The notes under the pieces are model-generated. The model worked only from the letters and a program-made list of their open reading frames with translations, did not search any database and was not told where the DNA came from. This document shows positions 24,790 to 33,342 of a DNA stretch of 64,000 bases, piece after piece; within the stretch, counting starts at the first letter, position 1, and each line of letters starts with the position of its first letter. A program made the translations under genes and the position numbers. Source of the DNA: Thermus antranikianii DSM 12462 (GTDB taxonomy: Bacteria > Deinococcota > Deinococci > Deinococcales > Thermaceae); the NCBI RefSeq assembly GCF_000423905.1, contig NZ_AUIW01000012.1, positions 1 to 64,000 of the forward strand, given 5' to 3'.

Positions 24790-26139
24790 GTGAGCCTGAT
24801 CATCGTGGCCAACCGTGCCCCCTTCCGTTTGACCGCCGAAGGTCTGGTTCCCGCAGTGGGGGGGCTGGCCACTGCCTTGTTGCCGGTCCTCGAGGCCCGG
24901 GGCGGAACCTGGGTGGCTGCAGCCGAGTGGGGTGAAAAGGGCCGGACGGCGCATCCGAGACAAAGTGCCATCCGCTTGGAGAGGGTTTTCCTCAGCGAGA
25001 GGGAGTGGCAAGGCTATTACGGGGGTTTTTCTAACCGGATCCTTTGGCCCCTTTGCCACTACTTCCTGGAGAAAATAGAGCTGAGGCGGGAGTATTTCCA
25101 GGATTATCTGCGGGTGAACCGCCGCTTTGCTGAGACGGTGGCCCGCATTCACCGGCAGGGTGATACCGTTTTTGTGCAGGACTATCATCTTCTTCTCCTC
25201 CCTGGGCTTCTCCGGGAGAGGATCCAGGGTCCTATAGGCTTTTTCTTCCACATTCCTTGGCCCTCCAGCGGGGTTTTCCGCATTCTTCCCTGGGGCCGGG
25301 CCCTGGTGGCGGGGGTCTTGGGGGCGGATCTGGTGGGCTTCCACACCTGGGAGTATGCGGAGAACTTCCTGCGCACTGCCGCCTATTACGGCTTTCCCGT
25401 GGAAGGGAACAGGGTGCGGGTGGGAGAGCGTACCGTGCGGGTGGAGGCCCATCCCCTGGGCATAGACACCCATCGGTTTCACGAGCTTTCGCAAAGCCCG
25501 GAGGTGGGGGCCCACGCCAGGAGCCTGCGGCGCCTGGCCGGGGTGGACCGTCTGATCCTGGGGGTGGACCGGCTGGACTACACCAAGGGGATCCGGGAAA
25601 GGCTTCTCGCCTACGAACGTTTCCTCCAGGCCTATCCTCATTGGCGGGGCCGGGTGGCTTTTTTCCAGATCGCCACCCCGAGCCGCACCCAGGTGGCTGC
25701 CTACCGGGAGCTAAAGCGCCAGGTGGACGAGGTGGTGGGGCGGATCCTGGGGAGTTTCTTGCGGGAGGACTGGGTGCCCCTCCGGTACTTCTATCAGACC
25801 TACACCCAGGAGGAGCTTTCCGCCTTCTATCGGGCTGCCGATGTGGCCCTCATCACCCCCTTGCGGGATGGGATGAACCTGGTGGCCCTGGAGTACGCCT
25901 ACACCTCTTCGGAAGGGGTCTTGGTGCTCTCCAACCTGGCGGGGGCGGCGGAGCACCTCAAGGAGGCCCTTTTGGTCAACCCCTACGACCTGGACGGTAT
26001 GGCGGCGGCTCTGGACAGGGCCTTGCGCATGCCCTATGGGGAGCGGGTGGAAAGGCTTCTGGCCCTGAAGGCGAGGATCCAGGCCCTGGATGCCCAAAGC
26101 TGGGCGGATCGCTTCCTCTCCTCCTTGGAGGCGGGATGA
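24790..26139 (+). CDS. otsA: Trehalose-6-phosphate synthase
   Basis: This GT20 enzyme joins UDP- or ADP-glucose to glucose-6-phosphate. The 449-residue protein has IIVANRAPF at the N terminus, GFFFHIPWPSSGVFRILPW, DYHLLLLP, LGVDRLDYTKGI and TPLRDGMNLVALEY, all hallmark GT20 blocks. I choose the GTG at 24790 because TATACT lies 7 bases upstream (leaderless) and the family starts at this residue. Its stop overlaps the otsB ATG (ATGA). With otsB and treS it forms the trehalose compatible-solute cluster described in Thermus thermophilus strains. Confidence 0.94.
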   Translation: MSLIIVANRAPFRLTAEGLVPAVGGLATALLPVLEARGGTWVAAAEWGEKGRTAHPRQSAIRLERVFLSEREWQGYYGGFSNRILWPLCHYFLEKIELRREYFQDYLRVNRRFAETVARIHRQGDTVFVQDYHLLLLPGLLRERIQGPIGFFFHIPWPSSGVFRILPWGRALVAGVLGADLVGFHTWEYAENFLRTAAYYGFPVEGNRVRVGERTVRVEAHPLGIDTHRFHELSQSPEVGAHARSLRRLAGVDRLILGVDRLDYTKGIRERLLAYERFLQAYPHWRGRVAFFQIATPSRTQVAAYRELKRQVDEVVGRILGSFLREDWVPLRYFYQTYTQEELSAFYRAADVALITPLRDGMNLVALEYAYTSSEGVLVLSNLAGAAEHLKEALLVNPYDLDGMAAALDRALRMPYGERVERLLALKARIQALDAQSWADRFLSSLEAG

Positions 26140-26825
26140 GGGTGGAGAAGCCCCTTTTCCTTCTGGACTACGACGGCACCCTGGCTCCCATTGCCCCAAG
26201 GCCCGAGGAGGCTTTTCCCCACCCAGGAGCCCTCGAGGTCCTGAGGGCCCTGATGGTCCGCTATCCCCTTTACGTGATCACGGGGAGGCGGGTGGAAGAT
26301 TTGGCTAGGCTCCTTCCCCTCCCGGGCCTAAGGGTGGTGGGGGGGCATGGCTTGGAGGAGGGCGAGATAGGCGGGGAAAGCCATCCCCTTTTCCCCGTGG
26401 ACCTCGGCCCCTTGCGGCGGGTGCTTCCCTCTTGCCCGGGGGTTTGGGTGGAGGATAAGGGGTTTGCCTTGGCCTTCCACTACCGGGGGGCGGAGGACGA
26501 GGAAAGGGCCCGCGCTTGCCTGGAGGTTTGGCTTGCCGCCCACGAGGATCTTTTGCGGGGCCTGGGCCTTGAGGTCCTCCCCGGTAAGAAGGTCCTAGAG
26601 GTGAAGCCAAAGGGCGCGAGCAAGGGGCAGGCGGCGTTGCGCCTTTGGGCAAGGTACCCTGGCCACACCCCCATCTATATCGGGGATGACGCCACCGACG
26701 AGACCGCTTTCCAGGTCCTTAAGGGGAAGGGGCTTACCTTTAAGGTGGGCCCAGGGCCTACCCTGGCGGAAGGACGGCTTGAGGACGTGGAGGCAGTCTT
26801 GACCTACTTGAAGTCTTACCTCTAG
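26136..26825 (+). CDS. otsB: Trehalose-6-phosphate phosphatase
   Basis: This HAD-superfamily phosphatase releases trehalose from trehalose-6-phosphate. The 229-residue protein has the nucleophile motif LDYDGTLAPI (about residues 10-19), VITGRRVEDL (motif II), the cap domain, a VLEVKPKGASKG lysine block and GDDATDETAF (motif IV). Its length is normal. It is translationally coupled to otsA (ATGA). It is followed 19 bases later by treS, which has its own -10-like element, so treS may be both cotranscribed and separately expressed. Confidence 0.94.
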   Translation: MRVEKPLFLLDYDGTLAPIAPRPEEAFPHPGALEVLRALMVRYPLYVITGRRVEDLARLLPLPGLRVVGGHGLEEGEIGGESHPLFPVDLGPLRRVLPSCPGVWVEDKGFALAFHYRGAEDEERARACLEVWLAAHEDLLRGLGLEVLPGKKVLEVKPKGASKGQAALRLWARYPGHTPIYIGDDATDETAFQVLKGKGLTFKVGPGPTLAEGRLEDVEAVLTYLKSYL

Positions 26826-26844
26826 CGGCGCATACTTGGGGATC

Positions 26845-29763
26845 GTGGATCCCCTCTGGTACAAGGACGCGGTCATTTACCAGCTTCACGTGCGCTCCTT
26901 CTTTGATGCCAACGACGACGGCTACGGGGACTTCGAGGGCTTAAGACAGAAGCTGCCCTATCTTGAGGCCCTAGGGGTTAACACCCTTTGGCTCATGCCC
27001 TTCTTCCAATCTCCCCTGCGGGACGACGGGTACGACATCTCCGACTATTACCAGATCCTGCCCGTCCACGGAAGCCTCGAGGACTTCCGGCGCTTTCTGG
27101 ACGAGGCCCACGCAAGGGGGATGCGGGTCATCATCGAGCTGGTTCTCAACCACACCTCCATCGACCACCCTTGGTTCCAAGAGGCCAGGAAGCCAGGAAG
27201 CCCCATGCGGGACTTTTACGTGTGGAGCGACACCCCGGAGAGATACAAGGGGGTAAGGGTCATCTTCCAGGACTTTGAGCCCAGCAACTGGACCTTTGAC
27301 CCCGTGGCCGGGGCCTACTACTGGCATCGCTTTTACCACCACCAGCCCGACCTCAACTGGGATAACCCCGAGGTGGAGAAGGCCATGCATCAGGTGATGT
27401 TCTTCTGGGCCGACATGGGGGTGGATGGCTTCCGCTTGGACGCCATTCCCTATCTCTACGAGCGGGAAGGGACCAACTGCGAAAACCTTCCCGAAACCAT
27501 CGAGGCGGTAAAGCGCCTGCGCAAGGCCCTGGAGGAGCGCTACGGCCCCGGCAAAGTCCTTTTGGCCGAGGCCAACATGTGGCCCGAGGAAACCCTGCCC
27601 TACTTTGGAGAAGGGGATGGGGTGCACATGGCCTACAACTTTCCCCTGATGCCCCGCCTTTTTCTGGCCTTACGCCGAGAGGACCGGGGGCCCATTGAAG
27701 CCATGCTCCAGGAGACGGAGGGCATACCGGAGTCCGCCCAGTGGGCTCTTTTCCTGCGCAACCACGACGAGCTGACCCTGGAGAAGGTCACGGAGGAGGA
27801 GCGGGAGTTCCTTTGGGAGGTCTATGCTCCCGATCCCAGGTACCGGATCAACCTGGGGATTCGCCGTAGGCTCATGCCCCTGTTGGGGGGGGATAGGCGA
27901 CGCTTTGAGCTTTTGCACGCCCTTCTCTTTACCCTGAAGGGAAGCCCCATCCTCTATTACGGGGACGAGATCGGCATGGGGGATAACCCCTTTCTGGGCG
28001 ACCGCAATGGGGTGCGGACCCCCATGCAGTGGTCGGCGGACCGGAATGCGGGCTTTTCCCGGGCTCCCTATCATCGCCTCTTCCTGCCCCCGGTGAGCGA
28101 GGGGCCCTACAGCTATCACTTTGTCAACGTGGAGGCCCAGCAGGAGAATCCCCACTCCCTTTTGAACTTTGTGCGTCGCTTCCTGGGCATCCGAAACCGG
28201 TACGCCAGGGTTTTGGGTCGAGGAAGCTTGCGCCTGCTTCCCGTGGAAAACCGGCGCATTCTGGCCTACGAACGGGAGTACCAGGGGGAAAAGATCCTGG
28301 TGGTGGCCAACCTCTCCCGGTATTCCCAGGCCTTTGACCTGCCCTTGGAGGAGTACGAGGGCCTGGTTCCGGTAGAACTCTTCTCCCAAAACCCCTTTCC
28401 CCCGGTGGAGGGCCGTTACCGCCTGGCCTTGGGTCCCCATGGGTTTATGCTCTTCGCTCTAAGGCCCAAGCAGGAGATAGAGCGCCTGTACCTTCCCGAT
28501 TGGGCAGCGCCCGAGGAGGAAATGGCGGGGATCCCCCAGGACCTGCCCACGGTGCCCCTTTCTGGCGGTGTGGAGGGCCTCTTCATCGATACCTTGGTGG
28601 ACGAAAGGGCCCGGGCCTCCTTCCTAAGTGCCTTGGGCAGGGTGCTTAGTGAGCGGAGTTGGTTGGCCTCGAGGCCCAAGCAGGTGGGGCTCAAGGACGC
28701 CCTTCGCCTCCAGAAGGAACCTCCTCTGTACCTTACCCTTCTGCGCCTTGAGGGGGAGGGGGGTTCCCTTGAAGCCTTTTTGCCTATCGCCTTGCGCCAG
28801 GACAGGGAAGGCCCGGGGCTCTTCGCCCGAGTGCGGGGAGGAGGAGGGGGATACCTCTTCGAGCTTTCCCAGGATCCGGGGTTTTATGCCCTCCTCTTAA
28901 GGCGGCTTGCCCAGGGGTTTGAGGGCCGGAGCCTCAAGGCCCACTACCGGGGCCGCCATCCGGGCCATGTTCCTGAGGCCCTGGAGCTTCTCCGTCCTGG
29001 CTTGGCGGCGGGGGAAGGGGTTTGGCTCCAGGTGGGTTTGATCCAAGACGGGGGGCTGGACCGTACGGAGAGGCTTTTCCCCCATCTTTCCCTCCCCTGG
29101 GTCCGGAGGCCCGTAGGGGGGCTTTACTGGGAACGGGGCAGGGAACGGCGAGTCCTGGCCCTCACTGGCACCTTCCCTTCTGGGCAGCCCCAGGAAGCCT
29201 TTGCCTACACCTTAAGGCTAGCCCGGGAGGGTTTGGCCCGGCTTCAGGACCACCCGGTTGGGGAAGGTGCCTTGGGCCTCATGGCGGACGCCCTTAGGGA
29301 GCTGGAGGCCCTGGTCCGGCTCCTGGGCGTACGGCTTGCCCTTCTGCACCGAGCTTTGCAGGAGGTGGAGGGTGAAGGGGATGGGGTACCCCTCCTGAAC
29401 CGTGGCCTGGGGGCCTTTGTAGAGGTGGAAGGGGAAGTTTTCCTTCTGGCCTTGGGCAAGGAGGGTAGGGGCCTTCCCCTTCGGGACCTAGCCCGGTTGG
29501 CCTACGACCTGGAGCGGGCCCTTTATTTGGCCGCGGAGGAGATGGAAGGGGCAGGGCCTTGGGTGGACCTTGCCGCGGACTTTTTGGAGGAGGCCCTTTT
29601 TCAGGCCTATCAGGAAGCAACCCAGGGGGCCTTGGAGGCTCTTGAGGGGTTTCCCCAGCTTATGTTGGCTCTGGCGCAAGAACAGGCTTTGCGGGAGGAA
29701 AAGCCAAGCCGGCAAGAGGTGCTTAAGCGCTGGCGAAGGAGAACTGGGGAAGGGGGAGGCTAG
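26845..29763 (+). CDS. treS: Trehalose synthase (maltose-trehalose isomerase) with C-terminal extension
   Basis: This GH13 enzyme interconverts maltose and trehalose. The 972-residue protein has the catalytic domain in the first 550 residues: IYQLHVRSFFDAN, region I VLNHTSIDHPWF, nucleophile DGFRLDAIPYL, acid/base LLAEANMWPEE and NHDELTLEKV. The C-terminal 400 residues form a domain resembling the maltokinase N-terminal cap and substrate-binding region, as in the 960-residue Thermus enzyme. The GTG at 26845 is preferred over the TTG at 26836 because CATACT lies 8 bases upstream and the protein family begins MDPLWYKDAVIY. It completes a second, independent trehalose route. Confidence 0.93.
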   Translation: MDPLWYKDAVIYQLHVRSFFDANDDGYGDFEGLRQKLPYLEALGVNTLWLMPFFQSPLRDDGYDISDYYQILPVHGSLEDFRRFLDEAHARGMRVIIELVLNHTSIDHPWFQEARKPGSPMRDFYVWSDTPERYKGVRVIFQDFEPSNWTFDPVAGAYYWHRFYHHQPDLNWDNPEVEKAMHQVMFFWADMGVDGFRLDAIPYLYEREGTNCENLPETIEAVKRLRKALEERYGPGKVLLAEANMWPEETLPYFGEGDGVHMAYNFPLMPRLFLALRREDRGPIEAMLQETEGIPESAQWALFLRNHDELTLEKVTEEEREFLWEVYAPDPRYRINLGIRRRLMPLLGGDRRRFELLHALLFTLKGSPILYYGDEIGMGDNPFLGDRNGVRTPMQWSADRNAGFSRAPYHRLFLPPVSEGPYSYHFVNVEAQQENPHSLLNFVRRFLGIRNRYARVLGRGSLRLLPVENRRILAYEREYQGEKILVVANLSRYSQAFDLPLEEYEGLVPVELFSQNPFPPVEGRYRLALGPHGFMLFALRPKQEIERLYLPDWAAPEEEMAGIPQDLPTVPLSGGVEGLFIDTLVDERARASFLSALGRVLSERSWLASRPKQVGLKDALRLQKEPPLYLTLLRLEGEGGSLEAFLPIALRQDREGPGLFARVRGGGGGYLFELSQDPGFYALLLRRLAQGFEGRSLKAHYRGRHPGHVPEALELLRPGLAAGEGVWLQVGLIQDGGLDRTERLFPHLSLPWVRRPVGGLYWERGRERRVLALTGTFPSGQPQEAFAYTLRLAREGLARLQDHPVGEGALGLMADALRELEALVRLLGVRLALLHRALQEVEGEGDGVPLLNRGLGAFVEVEGEVFLLALGKEGRGLPLRDLARLAYDLERALYLAAEEMEGAGPWVDLAADFLEEALFQAYQEATQGALEALEGFPQLMLALAQEQALREEKPSRQEVLKRWRRRTGEGGG

Positions 29764-29877
29764 GGCCTGTGGGTTGGCCTTACTATAATGAAGGTTGGGG
29801 CGATGCCGTCCTGGTTGACGCCGGATTCGGGCAGCCGCCCGGTTCCTGTGTTCACCAGACAAAAGGAGGGTTAGGCC
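29764..29877 (+). promoter_or_regulatory. Promoter and leader of the glycosyltransferase gene
   Basis: TATAAT (29784-29789) gives a predicted leader of about 80 nt, unusual for this window, ending in AAAAGGAGGG before the ATG. The leader holds GC-rich inverted segments but no recognised riboswitch. Confidence 0.5.
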
Positions 29878-31059
29878 ATGCGGATCGCTCAGATTGCGCC
29901 GCTTTACGAGGCTGTTCCACCCAAGTTCTATGGCGGAACTGAGCGGGTAGTGCATGCCTTGGTGGAGGAACTGGTGCGCCGCGGGCATGAGGTTACCCTC
30001 TTTGCTTCGGCGGACTCCCGCACCAGTGCCCGCCTGGTGCCCATGGCGGAGGGGGGATTGCGCCTTACGGGAGCCAGGGATGGCTTGGCTCTCCACATGG
30101 CCATGCTGGAAGAGGTTTATGCTCAGGCGGATCGTTTTGACATCATCCATTCCCATGTGGATTACCTGGCCTTTCCCTTTGCCCGCCACAGCCCAACCCC
30201 TACCCTGACCACCCTACACGGTCGTTTGGATCTACCGGAGACCCGTCGGATCCTGTCCCGCTTCCCGGAACAGCCCTTGGTCAGCATTAGCCACAGCCAG
30301 CGCATTCCAGTGAGGGACCTTTCCCTTCGCTGGCAGGCCACGGTCTATAACGGCATCCGCCTCGAGCACTTCCCCTTCCGCCAGGAGCCTGAGGATCCGC
30401 CCTACCTGGTCTTCCTGGGGCGTATTTCGCCGGAGAAGGGGCCGGTCCAGGCCATCGAGGTGGCCCGGCGTGTGGGCCTTCCCCTGAAAATTGCCGCAAA
30501 GATTGACCCTGCGGACCGCGCGTGGGCGGAAACCCATTTCCTACCCCTTTTGGACACGCCGGGTGTGGAGTACCTAGGAGAGGTGGACGAAAAGGCGAAG
30601 GCGGAGTTGCTGGGAGGGGCCTTGGCCCTCCTCTTTCCCATCGACTGGCCGGAGCCCTTTGGCTTGGTTATGGCCGAGGCCATGGCCTGCGGTACCCCGG
30701 TGATAGCCTTCCCCGGGGGCTCCGTAGACGAGGTGGTGGTGGACGGGGTTACGGGGATCGTCTGCCGTTCACGTACGGTGGAGGAGATGGTCCAGGCGGT
30801 AAGGCAGGTGGAGAAGCTGGAACGCGCCGCCTGCCGGCGCCACGTGGAGGAGAACTTCTCCAGCGCGGTGATGGCTGAACGCTACGAGGCGGTTTACCGT
30901 CGGGTAGTGGCGGAGGCTCGTGGCGAGACTGTGGGTGTGCCCTTTGAGGAGGGGTTCAGGTTGCGCATGCCTCCTCCTCCCCGGCCTCGCCAAGGAGGAG
31001 GCTTGGGGAAGGGAAAGGCAGAACCTACCGCCTGGGGGGGTGAAGGCCGGGCGCAGTAG
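29878..31059 (+). CDS. GT4 family glycosyltransferase
   Basis: This is a retaining GT-B glycosyltransferase of 393 residues. Visible features are the N-terminal KFYGGTERVVHALVEELVRRGHEVTLF, VFLGRISPEKGP, and the donor-binding EPFGLVMAEAMACGTPVIAF (EX7E) block near residues 258-277. The C-terminal 35 residues are a Pro/Gly-rich basic tail. It uses a proper ribosome-binding site and a long leader, unlike the leaderless neighbours. The donor and acceptor are unknown; its place next to the trehalose cluster could mean a compatible-solute, glycogen or envelope role. Confidence 0.85.
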   Translation: MRIAQIAPLYEAVPPKFYGGTERVVHALVEELVRRGHEVTLFASADSRTSARLVPMAEGGLRLTGARDGLALHMAMLEEVYAQADRFDIIHSHVDYLAFPFARHSPTPTLTTLHGRLDLPETRRILSRFPEQPLVSISHSQRIPVRDLSLRWQATVYNGIRLEHFPFRQEPEDPPYLVFLGRISPEKGPVQAIEVARRVGLPLKIAAKIDPADRAWAETHFLPLLDTPGVEYLGEVDEKAKAELLGGALALLFPIDWPEPFGLVMAEAMACGTPVIAFPGGSVDEVVVDGVTGIVCRSRTVEEMVQAVRQVEKLERAACRRHVEENFSSAVMAERYEAVYRRVVAEARGETVGVPFEEGFRLRMPPPPRPRQGGGLGKGKAEPTAWGGEGRAQ

Positions 31060-31075
31060 ACCAAGGTGAGGACGT

Positions 31076-31288
31076 TTACGGCTTTTCCATTTCCAGTTCC
31101 CCCTTCTCTGCCTGGAACCCCACCTCCTTGTGGCTACCGTCGCAGAAGGGCTTGTTCCGGGAATGGCCGCAGCGGCAAAGGGCCAGCTTGGCCCTTTCCA
31201 GGCGCCTTTCCTCCCCGTTGAGCCGGAAGGGGGTTCCCTCGGGCAGGTCCATCACGTAGGGCCCATCCTGGCGGAAGCGAAGCTTCAT
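31076..31288 (-). CDS. CDGSH iron-sulfur protein (mitoNEET-like)
   Basis: This small 2Fe-2S protein has 70 residues. The signature CRCGHSRNKPFCDGSH provides the three-Cys, one-His cluster ligands near residues 38-53. The N-terminal segment YVMDLPEGTPFRLNGEE is typical of single-domain bacterial CDGSH proteins, which probably act in redox or iron-sulfur transfer. The ATG at 31288 follows a minus-strand TATCCT by 6 bases, so it is leaderless; the longer upstream frame is discarded. It is divergent from the CopZ-like Fe-S protein with only 31 bases between start codons. Confidence 0.9.
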   Translation of the reverse strand: MKLRFRQDGPYVMDLPEGTPFRLNGEERRLERAKLALCRCGHSRNKPFCDGSHKEVGFQAEKGELEMEKP

Positions 31289-31319
31289 GGTTTCAGGATA
31301 CCGGGGATAAAGTGGAGGT

Positions 31320-31712
31320 ATGCTCTGCCCGCAGAATGGAAAGGTGGGCCTCGAGGTGCCCTTGAAGACGGTGAAGAACTTCCTCACGGGAAGGGCCCTG
31401 GTGCGGCTTAACCCCTCTAGTCCCCACTACCTTTGCCAGGATCCCGCCTGCCCGGTGGTCTACTACGGGGAGGAAGGCGTGTACACCCTGGGGGAGGTGC
31501 GTTTCCCCATCTACGACAAGGGAGCCTCTCTCATCTGCTACTGCTTCGACTGGACCCGGGAGGGATTGGTGGAGGCCCTGGGGCAAGGGGTGGATCCGGT
31601 GGCCCAGGTGGAGGAGGGGGTCAGGGCCAGGCGCTGTGCCTGTGACCAGCGCAACCCCAGGGGGCGTTGCTGCCTTCCCACCTTGAAGGCGGAGGTGGCC
31701 AGGCTTGCCTGA
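31320..31712 (+). CDS. CopZ-N/BFD-like iron-sulfur protein
   Basis: This 130-residue cysteine-rich protein resembles the N-terminal metal-binding domain of archaeal CopZ, which carries a zinc and a 2Fe-2S cluster. Visible ligands are YLCQDPACPVVYYGEEG (Cys pair), LICYCFDWTREGL (CxC, as in BFD-like domains) and RRCACDQRNPRGRCCLP. The copper-binding HMA half of CopZ is absent, so a copper role is uncertain. A TGGAGGT ribosome-binding sequence lies just before the ATG. Its last 8 bases overlap the tilS-tadA start. Confidence 0.75.
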   Translation: MLCPQNGKVGLEVPLKTVKNFLTGRALVRLNPSSPHYLCQDPACPVVYYGEEGVYTLGEVRFPIYDKGASLICYCFDWTREGLVEALGQGVDPVAQVEEGVRARRCACDQRNPRGRCCLPTLKAEVARLA

Positions 31713-33249
31713 GGGTTTCCCGCGGGAATTGGAGGAGGCTTTCCAGAAGCGCCTGGCCCGGCTTGCGCCCCGGGACCCTTTGGTGCTGGCGGTTTCGGGA
31801 GGCGGGGATTCCGTGGCCCTGGCCCACCTAGTGAAGCGGGCTGGGCGGGAGGCGGTGGTGGCCCATCTGGACCACGCCCTGCGCCTGGAAAGCGGAGAGG
31901 ATCTCCTCTTTGTGAAGGCCCTTGCGGAAAGGCTTGGCTATCCCTTCCACGCCGAGCGGGTGGAGGTGGCCAGGGTGGCTAGGGAACGGGGGGAGAACCT
32001 CGAGGCGGTGGCCCGGGAGATCCGCTACGCCTTCCTCCACCGGGTGGCCAGGGAGGTGAAGGCCAAGGCCATCCTCACCGCCCATACCCTGGACGACCAG
32101 GCGGAAACCGTGCTCCTCAAACTCCTCCAGGGCACGGCCCGGGGTCTGGGCATCCGGGAGAAGGAGGGGCTTGTGGTCCGCCCCCTTCTGGCCTTTCGCC
32201 GCGAGGAGTTAAGGGCGTACCTAAAGGCCCTGGGGGAAGCGTGGCGGGAGGATCCCTCCAACCAGGACCTTTCCCGGGATCGCAACTACCTGAGGCTTAA
32301 GGTGCTTCCCCTTCTGGAAGAACGGTTTCCCAGGGCCAAGGAGGCGCTTTCCCGCTTTGCCCAGGTGCGGATGGAGGAGGAGACCCACCTGGAGAGGGAG
32401 GCTAGGGCTCGCCTCCTATCCGATCCCCGCTTCTTCGTGCCCGCCTACCGGGCGGCACCCCTTTTGGAGGCTCCCGGGGCCCTTAGGCGGAGGGCTTTGC
32501 GCTGGATGCTGGAGGCCTTGGACCTCCGGCCTGAGGCCCGGCTTATCGCCCTTTTGGAGGAGGCTTTAGGGGGCAAGGTGGCCATCCTGCCCGGCGGTTA
32601 CACGGCCAGGCGTAAGGGAGGTACCCTTTTCCTCCTTCCCCCCGCGCCCCGGCTGCCCCTTCCTCCCGGGTTCCGCCGCCCCTTGCCGGGGGACTACCTG
32701 GCCATGCCCTACGGGAGAAAGCGCCTGGTGGACTTTTTGGCGGAGAAAGGGGTACCTAAGGAGCTCAAGCCCCTTTGGCCGGTGAGGGCGGAAGGTAAGC
32801 GGGTGGTGGAGGTGCTGGGCTTTCATCCTCCCTCCGAGGAGGAGCGGTACATGGCCTTGGCCCTCGAGGAGGCCAGGCAGGCCTTCCAGGAGGGGGAGGT
32901 GCCGGTGGGGGCGGTCTTGGTGGTGGGGGAAAGGGTGTACAGGGCCCACAACCAGGTGGAGGCTACCCGGGATCCTACGGCCCATGCGGAGATGCTCCTC
33001 CTTAGGGAAGTGGGCCGGGGGGCCCGGGGAGGAAGGCTTTACGTGACCCTGGAGCCGTGTCGCATGTGCCACCATGCCCTTCGGGAGGCGGGGGTGGAGG
33101 TGGTCTACGGGGTGGAGAACCTGAAGGAAGGGGCCTTGACCCGGTTCGGCCAGGGGGAAGGCCTCAGGGGTGGCGTCCTGGAAGGGGAGTGTGCTAAGCT
33201 CCTAAGGGGTTTCTTTGCCCGGCTCAGGGAGGGGTGCCGGAGCGGTTGA
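31705..33249 (+). CDS. tilS: TilS-TadA fusion: tRNA-Ile lysidine synthase plus tRNA adenosine deaminase
   Basis: This bifunctional tRNA anticodon-modifying enzyme has 514 residues. The N-terminal TilS part has the PP-loop SGGGDS (31-36), AHTLDDQAETVLLKLL and the DQDLSRDRNYLRLKVLPLL-like NQDLSRDRNYLRLKV block; it makes lysidine at C34 of tRNA-Ile(CAU). From about residue 378 a TadA-type deaminase follows, with zinc/catalytic residues H427 and E429 in HAEM and C452, C455 in PCRMC; it makes inosine at A34 of tRNA-Arg(ACG). Start is the TTG at 31705, overlapping the previous gene by 8 bases. Its stop is inside tRNA-Ser. Confidence 0.9.
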   Translation: MPEGFPRELEEAFQKRLARLAPRDPLVLAVSGGGDSVALAHLVKRAGREAVVAHLDHALRLESGEDLLFVKALAERLGYPFHAERVEVARVARERGENLEAVAREIRYAFLHRVAREVKAKAILTAHTLDDQAETVLLKLLQGTARGLGIREKEGLVVRPLLAFRREELRAYLKALGEAWREDPSNQDLSRDRNYLRLKVLPLLEERFPRAKEALSRFAQVRMEEETHLEREARARLLSDPRFFVPAYRAAPLLEAPGALRRRALRWMLEALDLRPEARLIALLEEALGGKVAILPGGYTARRKGGTLFLLPPAPRLPLPPGFRRPLPGDYLAMPYGRKRLVDFLAEKGVPKELKPLWPVRAEGKRVVEVLGFHPPSEEERYMALALEEARQAFQEGEVPVGAVLVVGERVYRAHNQVEATRDPTAHAEMLLLREVGRGARGGRLYVTLEPCRMCHHALREAGVEVVYGVENLKEGALTRFGQGEGLRGGVLEGECAKLLRGFFARLREGCRSG

Positions 33250-33319
33250 ACGGGCCGGTCTCGAAAACCGGTAGGCCCCGCAAGGGGTCTCGCGGGTTCG
33301 AATCCCGCCCCCTCCGCCA
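33228..33319 (+). tRNA. tRNA-Ser (CGA)
   Basis: A 92-nt class II tRNA with acceptor GGAGGGG/CCCCTCC, anticodon loop CTCGAAA (CGA), a variable arm GGCCCCGCAAGGGGTC, T-arm GGGTTCGAATCCC and encoded CCA. The first 22 bases are also the end of the tilS-tadA reading frame. Confidence 0.95.
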
Positions 33320-33342
33320 AAGGCGGCCTGAGGGCCGCTTTT
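33320..33342 (+). terminator. Terminator after tRNA-Ser, bidirectional
   Basis: GCGGCC (33323-33328), loop TGAG, GGCCGC (33333-33338), then TTTT; the arm is preceded by AAAG so it also works on the minus strand. It touches the stop codon of the convergent gene. Confidence 0.8.

Noticed and set aside
26836-26844. TTG at 26836 as treS start
   Set aside because: The GTG at 26845 fits the -10 spacing and the family N terminus better.
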